Positions 43,969 through 52,580 of a stretch of 64,000 bases of DNA are shown here, piece by piece. How positions within the stretch are numbered: the first letter of the stretch is position 1; each line of letters begins with the position of its first letter. This DNA comes from an uncultured Flavobacteriaceae bacterium (GTDB taxonomy: Bacteria > Bacteroidota > Bacteroidia > Flavobacteriales > Flavobacteriaceae), in contig CANLCJ010000003.1 of the NCBI GenBank assembly GCA_947489085.1, positions 62,001 through 126,000 on the forward strand, in the 5' to 3' direction. The notes under the pieces were generated by a model. The model was not told where the DNA came from and searched no databases. It saw only the letters and a list, made by a program, of their open reading frames with translations. The translations under genes and the position numbers were made by a program.

Positions 43969-44333
43969 AATGTTATCAATTTGGGGGTTGATTTCAATAT
44001 TTAATTCTAAACAAATATACAAAATTTTAATTAAAAATGAAGTATTTTCTTACTTTAAAATCAAATCTCTCTATACAATTATAAAACAAAAAGCGAAATA
44101 AAAAACCGACAGGATGTCAAGTTTATGTGAGTTTTACTTAAAAAACTGAAAATCAGATATACACGTTATCGAATTTTGTTAAATTTTTCAATTTCAAAAA
44201 AAATAAATTTTACGAATAGTACTATTTTTTTCCTATTCAGTTACGGGAATCCCGCATTTTAAAATCCTACAAATTTTAAGCACCTTATAAAACCCATATA
44301 AAGTAGTATTATTGCATTTTTACTCTCAAGTTC
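43969..44333. other. Divergent intergenic region with two palindromes
   Basis: 365 bases between the beta-helix gene and the truA-like gene. It contains AATAGTACTATT (perfect 12-base palindrome, 44215-44226) and CGGGAATCCCG (44244-44254), 18 bases apart. The rest is AT-rich without ORFs. Confidence 0.5.
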
Positions 44334-45113
44334 ATGAAAAAATATTTTTACGTTATAACAATTCAATATTTAGGGTATCGATTTCACGGTTGGCAAAAAC
44401 AACCTAATGTAAAGACGTTGCATTTAATGATAGACCGAACGTTAAATTTTATTTTAGATGGCAGTTATTTTAAAAGCCTGAGTTCTGGAAGAACAGATGC
44501 CATGGTATCTGCAGAACATGCAGCTTTCGAACTGTTTTTAAAAGCGCCAATACCCGACCAAGAAGCATTTTTAGAGCTATTTAACTACAATTTACCACAA
44601 GATATTAGAGCACTTAACATACGAGAGGTAGATGAGAAGTTTAATATTATAAACCACTCTAAGGTTAAAGAATACCAATACTTATTTACCTTCGGAGAAA
44701 AGTGCCATCCATTTTGTGCGCCTATAATGACCACGATCTTAGATCATCTCGATATATCTGTTATGAAGCAAGGCGCAAAATTATTCGAGGGCATAAATTA
44801 CCTGAAATCTTATTGTTACAAACCCACAAACAACGGTATTTATACCAGAGAAATGCTGTGCTGCGAAATTATTAAAAACACAGCTTATACAGCCAATTTT
44901 TTTCCTGAAACCTCTTATATTTTAAGAGTAAAGGGCAAAGGCTTTATGCGTAACCAAATTAGATTAATTATGGGCACTTTGATAGATTTGGGTAAAGGAA
45001 AACTAACGCTTAGCGACATAAAGCAAAGTCTAGAACCAGAAAGTAATGTAAAGATGCACTATATAGCTCCTGCATCTGGTTTAATTCTAAAACACATAGA
45101 TTTTATAGACTAA
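44334..45113 (+). CDS. Divergent TruA-family pseudouridine synthase
   Basis: A 259-residue protein. The N-terminal FYVITIQYLGYRFHGWQKQP matches the TruA opening. The catalytic-Asp loop is present as SSGRTDAMVSAEHAA, with the Asp kept, but the usual G-V-H-A after RTD is replaced by AMVSA. A C-terminal RVKGKGFMRNQIRLIMGTLIDLGKG agrees with the TruA RNA-binding helix. True TruA modifies U38-40 in tRNA anticodon stems. The changed loop suggests a paralogue with another RNA target, with canonical truA elsewhere; this is inferred. Confidence 0.85.
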   Translation: MKKYFYVITIQYLGYRFHGWQKQPNVKTLHLMIDRTLNFILDGSYFKSLSSGRTDAMVSAEHAAFELFLKAPIPDQEAFLELFNYNLPQDIRALNIREVDEKFNIINHSKVKEYQYLFTFGEKCHPFCAPIMTTILDHLDISVMKQGAKLFEGINYLKSYCYKPTNNGIYTREMLCCEIIKNTAYTANFFPETSYILRVKGKGFMRNQIRLIMGTLIDLGKGKLTLSDIKQSLEPESNVKMHYIAPASGLILKHIDFID

Positions 45114-45329
45114 ACCTACTACCGTAAAGTATCAGAGAAATTCTATAAATTATGAAACGGATAATATCTTTTCAACAGTATGCATTATGTTAATTTTATT
45201 AACACCACTCAAAAATATTAACATAAATTAAGTTAATATTTTCTTAACACCGTTAAACCCTGTTAAATCGCTTGACATTTTTAAGATAGGCTATAGTTTA
45301 TATAGTGAACTTAAAAACAAAATAAAATT

Positions 45330-45833
45330 ATGAGCTATTTAAACATGAACGATGAAGATGTATTACCAGTGGTAATGGAATTAAATATACTGTTAGCAGA
45401 TTATCACATATACTATCAAAAATTAAGAAGTAATCACTGGAATGTTACTGGGAAAAACTTTTTCGATTTGCATGAAAAATTCGAAGAAATGTATAACGAT
45501 GCCAAGGTTAAAATTGATGAAATCGCAGAGCGCATATTAACCTTACGCTATCACCCCATGAGTAAATTAACCGATTATTTAAAAACAGCATCGGTAAACG
45601 AAGATACTCCCGTTAAGACAGATAGAGACATGGTTAAGGAAGTTTTAAAGGACCACGGCATATTGTTAGAACAAATGGGAGAGGTTATACGAAAAGCCAA
45701 TAAAATAAACGACGAAGGCACAATAGACTTAATAGGTGCTTACATTAGAGAATTGGAAAAAACAAGTTGGATGTTAAATGCTTGGACAAAAAAAACAACA
45801 GAAACCTTAAAAGAAGACGTAGTAGAGATGTAA
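45330..45833 (+). CDS. Dps/ferritin-like protein
   Basis: A 167-residue four-helix protein. The Dps ferroxidase signature is present: LRSNHWNVTGKNFFDLHEKFEEMYNDAKVKIDEIAERI, with His, Asp and Glu ligands at the dimer interface. Dps dodecamers oxidise and store iron with H2O2 and protect DNA. The last residues are acidic (KEDVVEM), so DNA binding by a basic tail is unlikely. The mscS gene follows 48 bases later and may be co-expressed under stress. Confidence 0.9.
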   Translation: MSYLNMNDEDVLPVVMELNILLADYHIYYQKLRSNHWNVTGKNFFDLHEKFEEMYNDAKVKIDEIAERILTLRYHPMSKLTDYLKTASVNEDTPVKTDRDMVKEVLKDHGILLEQMGEVIRKANKINDEGTIDLIGAYIRELEKTSWMLNAWTKKTTETLKEDVVEM

Positions 45834-45881
45834 TGTGCAGATAGTTATTTTAAATAATTATTAAATTAAAACACATTACCA

Positions 45882-46784
45882 ATGAAAGATACATTAAACA
45901 AAGCATTCAATCAACTTATAGATAAATTAGAAAGTTGGTTTACAGCAATAGTAGAAAACATACCAAACCTTTTACTCGCCATAATAGTTATGGCAGGCTC
46001 TTATTTTGTAGCAAAGTACGTTAGTAAAATAGTTAACAAACTTATAGAAAAACGAGTAAGTCAAAAATCCATATCAAATATGATTTCGAGACTTTCTGCA
46101 ATAATAGTAGTAGGTGTAGGTCTGTTTTTAGCCTTAGGTATATTAAACCTAAGTAAAATGCTTACCTCATTATTAGCAGGTGCAGGAGTTGCTGGTTTGG
46201 CAATAGGTTTAGCGTTACAAGGCACACTGTCCAATACTTTTGCTGGAATAGTGCTTTCTTTTAGAAAAAAGATACAAATAGGCAATTGGGTAGAAACTAA
46301 TGGGTATTCTGGGAAAGTTATAGATATTAATTTAAAAGATTTTACACTTAGAGAGGCAGATAACAATACCGTAGTTATACCAAACAAAATGATTCTGGAA
46401 AATCCGCTTAAAAATTACTCGCTAACTACTAAAATGAGAGTATTTTTAAATTGTGGTGTAAGTTACGATTCCGATTTGGAAGAAGTAGAACGTTTAACCA
46501 AAGAAACCATAGCAAACAAATTCGACCAGATTAACGATCCAGAAGAAGTAGAGTTCTATTATACCGAATTTGGAGATAGTTCTATTAACTACCTGTGTAG
46601 GTTCTGGATAGATGCAGAAAGTATGCTCGAAAAGTTAAAGGCAAAAACCAAAGCCATTATAGAGATTAAAAAAGCGTACGATAAAGCAGGCATCTCCATA
46701 CCATTCCCAATGCGAACTTTGGAATTTAACACCAAATTGTCTTTAGAAGATTCTAATTTGAATAACAAATACTCTAATAATTAA
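45882..46784 (+). CDS. MscS-family mechanosensitive channel
   Basis: A 300-residue protein close in length to E. coli MscS (286). Three N-terminal helices (~20-130) are followed by the pore helix LLAGAGVAGLAIGLALQGTLSNTFAGIVL. The beta domain (IQIGNWVETNGYSGKVIDINLKDF, VVIPNKMILENPLKNYS) and a C-terminal domain ending ISIPFPMRTLEF follow. It responds to membrane tension. Its position after the dps-like gene suggests a general stress unit. It is closer to classical MscS than the other two MscS-type proteins in the window. Confidence 0.95.
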   Translation: MKDTLNKAFNQLIDKLESWFTAIVENIPNLLLAIIVMAGSYFVAKYVSKIVNKLIEKRVSQKSISNMISRLSAIIVVGVGLFLALGILNLSKMLTSLLAGAGVAGLAIGLALQGTLSNTFAGIVLSFRKKIQIGNWVETNGYSGKVIDINLKDFTLREADNNTVVIPNKMILENPLKNYSLTTKMRVFLNCGVSYDSDLEEVERLTKETIANKFDQINDPEEVEFYYTEFGDSSINYLCRFWIDAESMLEKLKAKTKAIIEIKKAYDKAGISIPFPMRTLEFNTKLSLEDSNLNNKYSNN

Positions 46785-46909
46785 TTGAAAAATGTGTTTT
46801 AAAAATTGAGATTAATGTCTAGAGCCTTTAAAACGTATAAGCGTTAAAAGCCACCGAGTATGAGTTAAAGACATACAGACATAATTTATAATTTAGCGAT
46901 AAGTTTAAC

Positions 46910-47046
46910 ATGCAATTGATGATTATGAAACCGATTAGAAAAGAATTAAACCAGAAAACAGCACACACCATAAAGCTTTTTTTTAGATGACACGAATTGA
47001 AAGACTAGCACAACACGCACAAATTCAATTTAAACCATTAAAATAA
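46910..47046 (+). other. Two overlapping micro-ORFs (26 and 19 aa)
   Basis: ATG at 46910 opens a 26-codon frame (MQLMIMKPIRKELNQKTAH onward) whose TGA overlaps the ATG at 46987 (ATGA). The second frame encodes 19 residues, MTRIERLAQHAQIQFKPLK. Stop/start overlap hints at coupling, but both are very short and may be chance. The region 46785-46909 shows nothing. Confidence 0.2.
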
Positions 47047-47055
47047 AAGTAAATC

Positions 47056-47616
47056 ATGAAAAATTCAATATATATACTAACAACACTATTTTGCGGAACC
47101 TTATTCGCACAGAATGCACCAACAGAAGTAAAGGAAGAAACTGAAGTTAAGACTGTAGCCTTCGAGAAAAACGATAAAATGCACAAAGGAAAAATTAAGG
47201 TGGTTACAAAGGAAACTTCTAATGTAAAGCTGGATGCTAATGATGTTGATAAAGTAAACCAAGACCGCATTTCTGCAACAAAAAAAGTGCAGAAAACAGT
47301 AATGATAGATAACGACAAAGACGCTGCTTACGACATACTAACAAAAGAAACTTTTTACGTAAACGACAATAAAGATTTTAGATTTTCTCCAAGCGAATCT
47401 GGATTCGATATTGCATTTAGCGAAGAAAGAGACGATTTTATAAATGTAGGCGAAGCATGGAATACACAAAACAAAGGCATCTACATTATAACAGCGAAAA
47501 CATACAGTGGGATTGGATATTTCGATAAAAACGGAAATTTTGTAGTAGAGTATTATGACGATGCTTCAGGCAAAATACACACCACCACTTACGCAGAAAA
47601 AAATATAGATTCGTAA
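47056..47616 (+). CDS. Secreted protein of unknown function
   Basis: A 186-residue protein with a signal peptide (1-18, ending GTLFAQ). A charged, lysine-rich region (~20-85) precedes a compact beta-rich domain (~95-180: ILTKETFYVNDNKDFRF, ETGFDIAF-like, GIYIITAKTYSGIGYFDKNGNFVVEYYD). The last segment looks like a repeated hairpin that displays aromatic residues. I do not recognise a named domain. It has its own terminator. Confidence 0.7.
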   Translation: MKNSIYILTTLFCGTLFAQNAPTEVKEETEVKTVAFEKNDKMHKGKIKVVTKETSNVKLDANDVDKVNQDRISATKKVQKTVMIDNDKDAAYDILTKETFYVNDNKDFRFSPSESGFDIAFSEERDDFINVGEAWNTQNKGIYIITAKTYSGIGYFDKNGNFVVEYYDDASGKIHTTTYAEKNIDS

Positions 47617-47644
47617 TACGAATGTAACACAAAGATAATTATAT

Positions 47645-47672
47645 AAAAGTCCCGAACACCTTCGGGACTTTT
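47645..47672 (+). terminator. Terminator after the secreted protein gene
   Basis: AAAAGTCCCGAA (47645-47656), loop CACC, TTCGGGACTTTT (47661-47672): a perfect 12-bp stem followed by T. Confidence 0.92.
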
Positions 47673-47701
47673 TGTATTTTGGTGTTAAAATTATAGAAGT
47701 T

Positions 47702-48388
47702 ATGAGCAGCACAGTTTCAAAGTCTGTATTTAAATTTTTTAATGCATTAGAAAAAAATAATAATAGAGATTGGTTTAATGCCAATAAGCCAGAATTTAAA
47801 ACTATAGAAGCCGAAATTAAGCAGTTTTACGATACAGTTTTAAATAACCTAAGACAACATGATGATATCGATGCTTTAAAAGTTTTTCGCATTTATAGAG
47901 ATGTGCGTTTTTCTAAAAATAAATTACCCTACAAAACTCATTTTGGAGCCGCTTTTCATCGTACAAAACCTAAACTAAGAGGTGGGTATTACGTGCACAT
48001 ACAACCCAACAACGAGAGTTTTATTGCCACAGGTTTTTGGAATCCTGCTAAGGAAGATTTATTGAGAATTCGTAAAGAATTTGAAATGGACGATACCGAA
48101 ATCCGAGACATTTTAGCACATAAAGACTTTAATACTGTTTGGGGCGATACTTTTGAAGGAGACGAACTAAAAACCGCACCTAAAGGATTTGATAAAACAC
48201 ATAAGGCAATAGATTTAATTAAAAAAAAGCAATTTATCTTTACAAAGAAGTTTAGCGATGCCACCGTAGTATCAAACAGTTTTGCAGAACAAATCGACAA
48301 CGCATTTAGGGCTGTTCGTCCTTTTTTCGATTTAATGAGCGACGTTTTAACAACCGATTTAAATGGTGTGTCTCTGGTAGAAGATTAA
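47702..48388 (+). CDS. DUF2461 (TIGR02453) protein
   Basis: About 228 residues from the ATG at 47702 (MSSTVSKSVFKFFNALEKNN); an upstream in-frame ATG lies in the terminator tail and is rejected. The family hallmarks are present: NNRDWFNANKPEF, VFRIYRDVRFSKNKLPYKTHFGAAF, GGYYVHIQPNNESFIATGFW, and LKTAPKGFDKTH. DUF2461 proteins are widespread in bacteria and fungi; no biochemical function is established. It is monocistronic. Confidence 0.92.
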   Translation: MSSTVSKSVFKFFNALEKNNNRDWFNANKPEFKTIEAEIKQFYDTVLNNLRQHDDIDALKVFRIYRDVRFSKNKLPYKTHFGAAFHRTKPKLRGGYYVHIQPNNESFIATGFWNPAKEDLLRIRKEFEMDDTEIRDILAHKDFNTVWGDTFEGDELKTAPKGFDKTHKAIDLIKKKQFIFTKKFSDATVVSNSFAEQIDNAFRAVRPFFDLMSDVLTTDLNGVSLVED

Positions 48389-48418
48389 CAAGCACACACC
48401 ATTTGTAATTTATTGAAA

Positions 48419-48835
48419 TTAAACAGCGGTTAGAAATTGAGATTTTTCAAACAACTGTATATTACTAATTAAACGCTGCTTAACAATATTCATCATACGC
48501 TTATTAAGAGCAGAAGAATTTTTTATGTAAATAGCATATTCTTCGACGGTAAATAGACCTATAACCATGCCCTTCATAGCATTTCTAAGTTTCATGTCTT
48601 TTTGAATGGCGTTTTCGATATACACAATTCGTTTATCCAAGGACAAATCGTGAAATACAGATTTGTGTTTTGTAATGTAATTTCTAAAAACAGCTATAAA
48701 CAAATCGTTTTGAAATTTAATAATAGGACGTAATACTAAATTCTGAAAGCGTTCGTCTGCACTCATACCTTCATGTATAACACTATTAGGAATCTCAGGT
48801 CTAATATTAGATAATAAAGCATGTCTTGTGTCCAT
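48419..48835 (-). CDS. Conserved hypothetical protein
   Basis: A 138-residue, mainly helical soluble protein. Notable stretches are MSADERFQNLVLRPIIKFQ, the basic FRNYITKHKSVFHDLSLDKRIVYIENAI and AMKGMVIGLFTVEEYAIYI. I recall close relatives labelled glyoxalase in databases, but no metal-binding glyoxalase pattern is visible, so I do not adopt that. It is convergent with the DUF2461 gene, and a dispersed repeat lies upstream of it. Confidence 0.65.
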   Translation of the reverse strand: MDTRHALLSNIRPEIPNSVIHEGMSADERFQNLVLRPIIKFQNDLFIAVFRNYITKHKSVFHDLSLDKRIVYIENAIQKDMKLRNAMKGMVIGLFTVEEYAIYIKNSSALNKRMMNIVKQRLISNIQLFEKSQFLTAV

Positions 48836-48959
48836 AATAAATTAGATTTTTTATTAAAAATAAGCATTTAACGAGCTGTTTAAAACACAGCACTTTTGTA
48901 ATTATTAACGCTGTTATTAACATTTTTGTTTTTTATACCTTTATGAAATTTCTATAAGA

Positions 48960-49121
48960 GAGGTGATTTAAACTTTTTAGATTCTAGCGAAAATTCTAGA
49001 TTTCTTGTTCAATTGAAGTATTTTTAGAAGCTCATAGCAGCGCTATGGACTAAGAAAAAGACAAAAAACAGAATGAAAAAGGAGATTTTTATAGCGAATT
49101 GAAAAAAGTTTAAATCACCTC
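48960..49121. repeat. Dispersed ~160 bp element, copy 2, with 19-bp terminal inverted repeats
   Basis: Ends are a perfect inverted pair: GAGGTGATTTAAACTTTTT (48960-48978) and AAAAAGTTTAAATCACCTC (49103-49121). Inside are a small palindrome ATAGCAGCGCTAT and blocks shared with 27249-27404. No protein is encoded. The layout suits a MITE-like non-autonomous element or a structured RNA module. Confidence 0.88.
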
Positions 49122-49166
49122 AGGAAAAAAAATAGTAAGCAAATAACCTTTAAAAGTAATACAAAA

Positions 49167-50054
49167 ATGAAGTTTGGAAGCGTTAACCATCCAGATACTA
49201 TCGATTTTACATTGCCGCAGGACCACAAGGATACTTTACGTGTTTTAAGTGCAAAAGCCAACGGTATTACGCCTGATGTTTTTGTGGGTTGTGCAAAGTG
49301 GAATAGGGCAGACCTTAAGGGGTTCTATCCCAGAGGTACAAAAGACGAATTGATTTATTATGCGTCTCAATTTAATGCTATAGAACTCAATGCTACATTT
49401 TACCGTATTTTTCCTTTAGAACAATTTGCAAAATGGTACGACAAAACACCTAAGGGATTTAAGTTTTTCCCTAAACTCAATCAAGAAATAAGCCATTGGA
49501 AACGCTTAAATGCAACCAAAGACGTGGTAAACCATTATTTGTACAATGCCTCACATTTAAAAGAAAAACTAGGCACTATTTTTTTACAAATGCACAACAA
49601 CTTTACACCAAAAGACTTTGATAAAGTTGTTCAATTTATTGAAGAATGGCCAAAAACAGTACCGCTTGCAGTAGAGTTTAGGCATACCGATTGGTTTAAC
49701 GATATTACAATAGCAGAAGAATTATATGTCTTATTGGAAGAAAACAACATCTCCAATATTGTCGTTGATACCGCAGGAAGAAGAGATTTGCTCCACATGC
49801 GTTTAACCAACAGTACAGCGTTTGTACGTTATGTAGGTGCTAATCATACCTCCGACTACACAAGGCTGGACGATTGGGTAAAACGCTTAGAATTATGGAA
49901 GACACAAGGCGTAAAAGAAATCAATTTTTTTGTACATCAAAACATAGAAGAAGCATCCCCATTGTTATCTGCTTATTTTATCGGAAAACTAAATGCAACG
50001 TTAGGCTGTAAACTCACCGTACCGAACAAACCACAGCAACAAAGCTTATTTTAA
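49167..50054 (+). CDS. DUF72 protein
   Basis: A 295-residue TIM-barrel-like protein. The DUF72 opening VFVGCAKWNRADLKGFYPRGT and the LNATFYRIFPLEQFAKWYDKTPKGFKFFPKL segment are typical. EFRHTDWF and VRYVGANHTSDYTRLDDWVKRL follow. The family is distantly related to TIM-barrel nucleases/isomerases, and no activity is established. It stands alone after the dispersed repeat. Confidence 0.92.
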   Translation: MKFGSVNHPDTIDFTLPQDHKDTLRVLSAKANGITPDVFVGCAKWNRADLKGFYPRGTKDELIYYASQFNAIELNATFYRIFPLEQFAKWYDKTPKGFKFFPKLNQEISHWKRLNATKDVVNHYLYNASHLKEKLGTIFLQMHNNFTPKDFDKVVQFIEEWPKTVPLAVEFRHTDWFNDITIAEELYVLLEENNISNIVVDTAGRRDLLHMRLTNSTAFVRYVGANHTSDYTRLDDWVKRLELWKTQGVKEINFFVHQNIEEASPLLSAYFIGKLNATLGCKLTVPNKPQQQSLF

Positions 50055-50238
50055 ATTAATGCGGTATATAGTATTACATACAAGGCTAAAACCAACTCAG
50101 GGTAAAGCGTTAAGCCATAAATTTGTTAGCTGTATTTAAAAATTATAACGTATCGTTATAATCTGTTGCAAAAACATTCGAATTATACCAAATACACTGT
50201 TTTTTTTACAAAAATATAATAACTATGTGCTCTAAAGT

Positions 50239-50268
50239 TTTGAATAACTGTAATAAAATCTAAATTTG
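50239..50268 (+). promoter_or_regulatory. Strong promoter of the leucine genes
   Basis: TTTG (50239-50242), 18-base spacer, TAAATTTG (50261-50268): close to the full Bacteroidota consensus TTG-N19-TAnnTTTG. Transcription would begin near 50275, giving a ~65-base leader before leuC. Confidence 0.75.
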
Positions 50269-50339
50269 CAACCTTATATCCCCCTAAAACTTTAAAAATT
50301 TTAATGCAAGCGGGGTGCAATTACAAAAATTATAAATTT

Positions 50340-51746
50340 ATGAGCAAGACATTATTTGACAAAGTGTGGGATTCTCATGTAGTTCGTAACATAGAAGACG
50401 GGCCAGATGTATTCTTTATCGATCGTCATTTTATACATGAAGTAACAAGCCCTGTGGCTTTTGTTGGATTGAAACAAAGAGGTATTGGTGTAATGTATCC
50501 AGAGCGTACTTTTGCTACTGCAGACCATAACACACCTACATGGAACCAGCACCTACCAGTAGCAGATCCTTTATCTGCCAACCAATTAGAAGCTTTAGCA
50601 GATAATGCTGCTGAATATGGTATTTCTCACTGGGGGTTAGGACACAGAAATAATGGAATTGTACATATTGTAGGGCCTGAAAATGGAATTACATTACCAG
50701 GATCTACAATTGTTTGTGGAGATTCGCATACCTCTACACATGGCGCATTTGGAGCCATTGCTTTTGGTATCGGTACATCTGAGGTAGAAATGGTATTATC
50801 TACACAGTGTATTATGCAGCCTAAGCCTAAAAAAATGCGTATTAACGTTAATGGCAAATTAGGTTTTGGTGTAACACCAAAAGATGTAGCACTATACATC
50901 ATCTCTAAACAAACCACATCTGGTGCTACAGGATTCTTTGTAGAGTACGCAGGAGATGTTTTTGAAAATATGACTATGGAAGGTCGTATGACGGTGTGTA
51001 ACTTATCTATAGAGATGGGTGCTCGTGGTGGTATGATTGCTCCAGATGAAAAAACATACGAATACATTAAAGGTAGAAAGCACACACCAAAAGGTGCCGA
51101 TTGGGACAAAGCAATGGCCTATTGGAAAACGCTTAAAACAGACGACGATGCTACTTTCGATGTTGAGTTTAATTACGATGCAGCAGATATAGAACCTATG
51201 ATTACTTACGGTACAAACCCAGGGATGGGTATGGGCGTAACACAATCTATACCTAATGCTACAGACCTTCAAGGAGGTGTAGAAACCTATAAGAAGTCTT
51301 TAGGCTACATGCAGTTTAATGAGGGCGATAACATGATTGGTAAATCTGTAGATTACGTCTTTTTAGGATCTTGTACCAATGGACGTATTGAAGATTTTAG
51401 AGCATTTTGTTCTATAGTAGAAGGCCGTCAAAAAGCAGAAAATATTACAGCTTGGTTAGTACCAGGATCTCATAAAGTAGTAGATCAAATTAAAGAAGAA
51501 GGTCTAGATAAAATTATAGAAGCATCTGGTTTTGTATTAAGAGAGCCGGGATGTTCTGCTTGTTTAGCCATGAACGATGATAAGATTCCAGCAGGAAAAC
51601 TAGCAGTATCTACATCTAACCGTAACTTTGAGGGGCGCCAAGGTCCTGGATCTAGAACATTGTTAGCCTCTCCACTAGTAGCAGCAGCTACAGCAGTAAC
51701 AGGAGTGGTAACAGACCCTAGAACATTAATTAAAGAAACAGCATAA
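50340..51746 (+). CDS. leuC: 3-isopropylmalate dehydratase large subunit
   Basis: About 468 residues from the ATG at 50340 ([15 protein letters not shown]). The upstream in-frame ATG at 50304 would add residues outside the family. Aconitase-type motifs are present: [34 protein letters not shown], and the [4Fe-4S] ligands in [13 protein letters not shown] and [11 protein letters not shown]. With LeuD it isomerises 2-isopropylmalate to 3-isopropylmalate. It is the first gene of the leuC-D-A-B block. Confidence 0.97.
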   Translation: MSKTLFDKVWDSHVVRNIEDGPDVFFIDRHFIHEVTSPVAFVGLKQRGIGVMYPERTFATADHNTPTWNQHLPVADPLSANQLEALADNAAEYGISHWGLGHRNNGIVHIVGPENGITLPGSTIVCGDSHTSTHGAFGAIAFGIGTSEVEMVLSTQCIMQPKPKKMRINVNGKLGFGVTPKDVALYIISKQTTSGATGFFVEYAGDVFENMTMEGRMTVCNLSIEMGARGGMIAPDEKTYEYIKGRKHTPKGADWDKAMAYWKTLKTDDDATFDVEFNYDAADIEPMITYGTNPGMGMGVTQSIPNATDLQGGVETYKKSLGYMQFNEGDNMIGKSVDYVFLGSCTNGRIEDFRAFCSIVEGRQKAENITAWLVPGSHKVVDQIKEEGLDKIIEASGFVLREPGCSACLAMNDDKIPAGKLAVSTSNRNFEGRQGPGSRTLLASPLVAAATAVTGVVTDPRTLIKETA

Positions 51747-51839
51747 CACGTTGGCTACTGGCAATTATAGCCGTTAGCAAAACTATAAACATTAAAGTCT
51801 ACCAATGGCTTAAAGCTATTGGCCAAAAGTATATAAAAC

Positions 51840-52439
51840 ATGGCTTACGATAAATTTCAAGTATTAACAAGTACAGCATATCCGCTGCCTATAGAAAACG
51901 TAGATACAGATCAAATAATACCTGCTCGTTTTTTAAAAGCTACAGAGCGTAAAGGTTTTGGAGATAATTTTTTCCGTGATTGGAGATACGATTCTGAAGG
52001 AAACCCTATAGCAGATTTCCCTTTGAATGATGCAAAATATTCTGGATCTCAAATTTTAGTGGGAGGTAAGAACTTTGGTTCTGGTTCTTCTAGAGAGCAC
52101 GCTGCATGGTCTGTTTACGATTTTGGTTTACGTTGTGTAATCTCTTCGTTTTTTGCAGATATTTTTAGAAACAACTGTTTAAACGTTGGTGTATTACCAG
52201 TACAGGTTTCTGCAGAGTTTGCTCAAAAATTATTCGATGCTATTGCAGCAGATCCTAAAACAGAAATCACAGTAGATTTACCAAATCAAAAAGTAACTTT
52301 AGTAGCAACAGGCGAATCTGAGTCTTTTGATATTAACGGTTATAAAAAGGATAACATGCTTAATGGTTTCGACGATATCGATTACCTTCAAAACATTAAA
52401 GAAGAGGTTAGAGCTTTTGCACAAACAAGACCTTTCTAA
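51840..52439 (+). CDS. leuD: 3-isopropylmalate dehydratase small subunit
   Basis: A 199-residue swivel-domain subunit. ENVDTDQIIPARFLK, GGKNFGSGSSREHAAWSVYDFGLRCVISSFFADIFRNN and the substrate-pocket GSGSSREHA are diagnostic. It completes the LeuCD enzyme. The gap from leuC is 93 bases without a terminator. A nested hairpin follows it, separating it from leuA. Confidence 0.97.
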   Translation: MAYDKFQVLTSTAYPLPIENVDTDQIIPARFLKATERKGFGDNFFRDWRYDSEGNPIADFPLNDAKYSGSQILVGGKNFGSGSSREHAAWSVYDFGLRCVISSFFADIFRNNCLNVGVLPVQVSAEFAQKLFDAIAADPKTEITVDLPNQKVTLVATGESESFDINGYKKDNMLNGFDDIDYLQNIKEEVRAFAQTRPF

Positions 52440-52478
52440 TACATTCTGTAACGATAAATAGATATTAAAAAATAATAT

Positions 52479-52558
52479 AAAAACATTTTAACAGAAAGTA
52501 CTCCCCGATGTATAACGTCGGGGTTTCCGTTAAAATTACGATACGTTAAAATGTTTTT
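52479..52558 (+). promoter_or_regulatory. Nested hairpin / possible attenuator between leuD and leuA
   Basis: Outer arms AAAAACATTTTAAC (52479-52492) and GTTAAAATGTTTTT (52545-52558) are perfect complements, the latter ending in a T-run. Inside is a GC-rich hairpin CCCCGATGT / ACGTCGGGG (52503-52511, 52515-52523). A second, shorter 3' arm GTTAAAAT (52529-52536) can compete for the same 5' arm. Two exclusive folds are therefore possible. It may be a simple terminator, or an attenuator lowering leuA expression. Confidence 0.5.
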
Positions 52559-52580
52559 TTAAGCTTCTATAACAACCCCA

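Noticed and set aside
50304-50339. In-frame ATG upstream of leuC as a leucine leader peptide or longer LeuC
   Set aside because: The codons between it and 50340 contain no leucine, and the residues do not match the LeuC N-terminus.
50627-51109. 160-residue minus-strand ORF
   Set aside because: It is antisense to conserved leuC sequence; the coding signal belongs to leuC.
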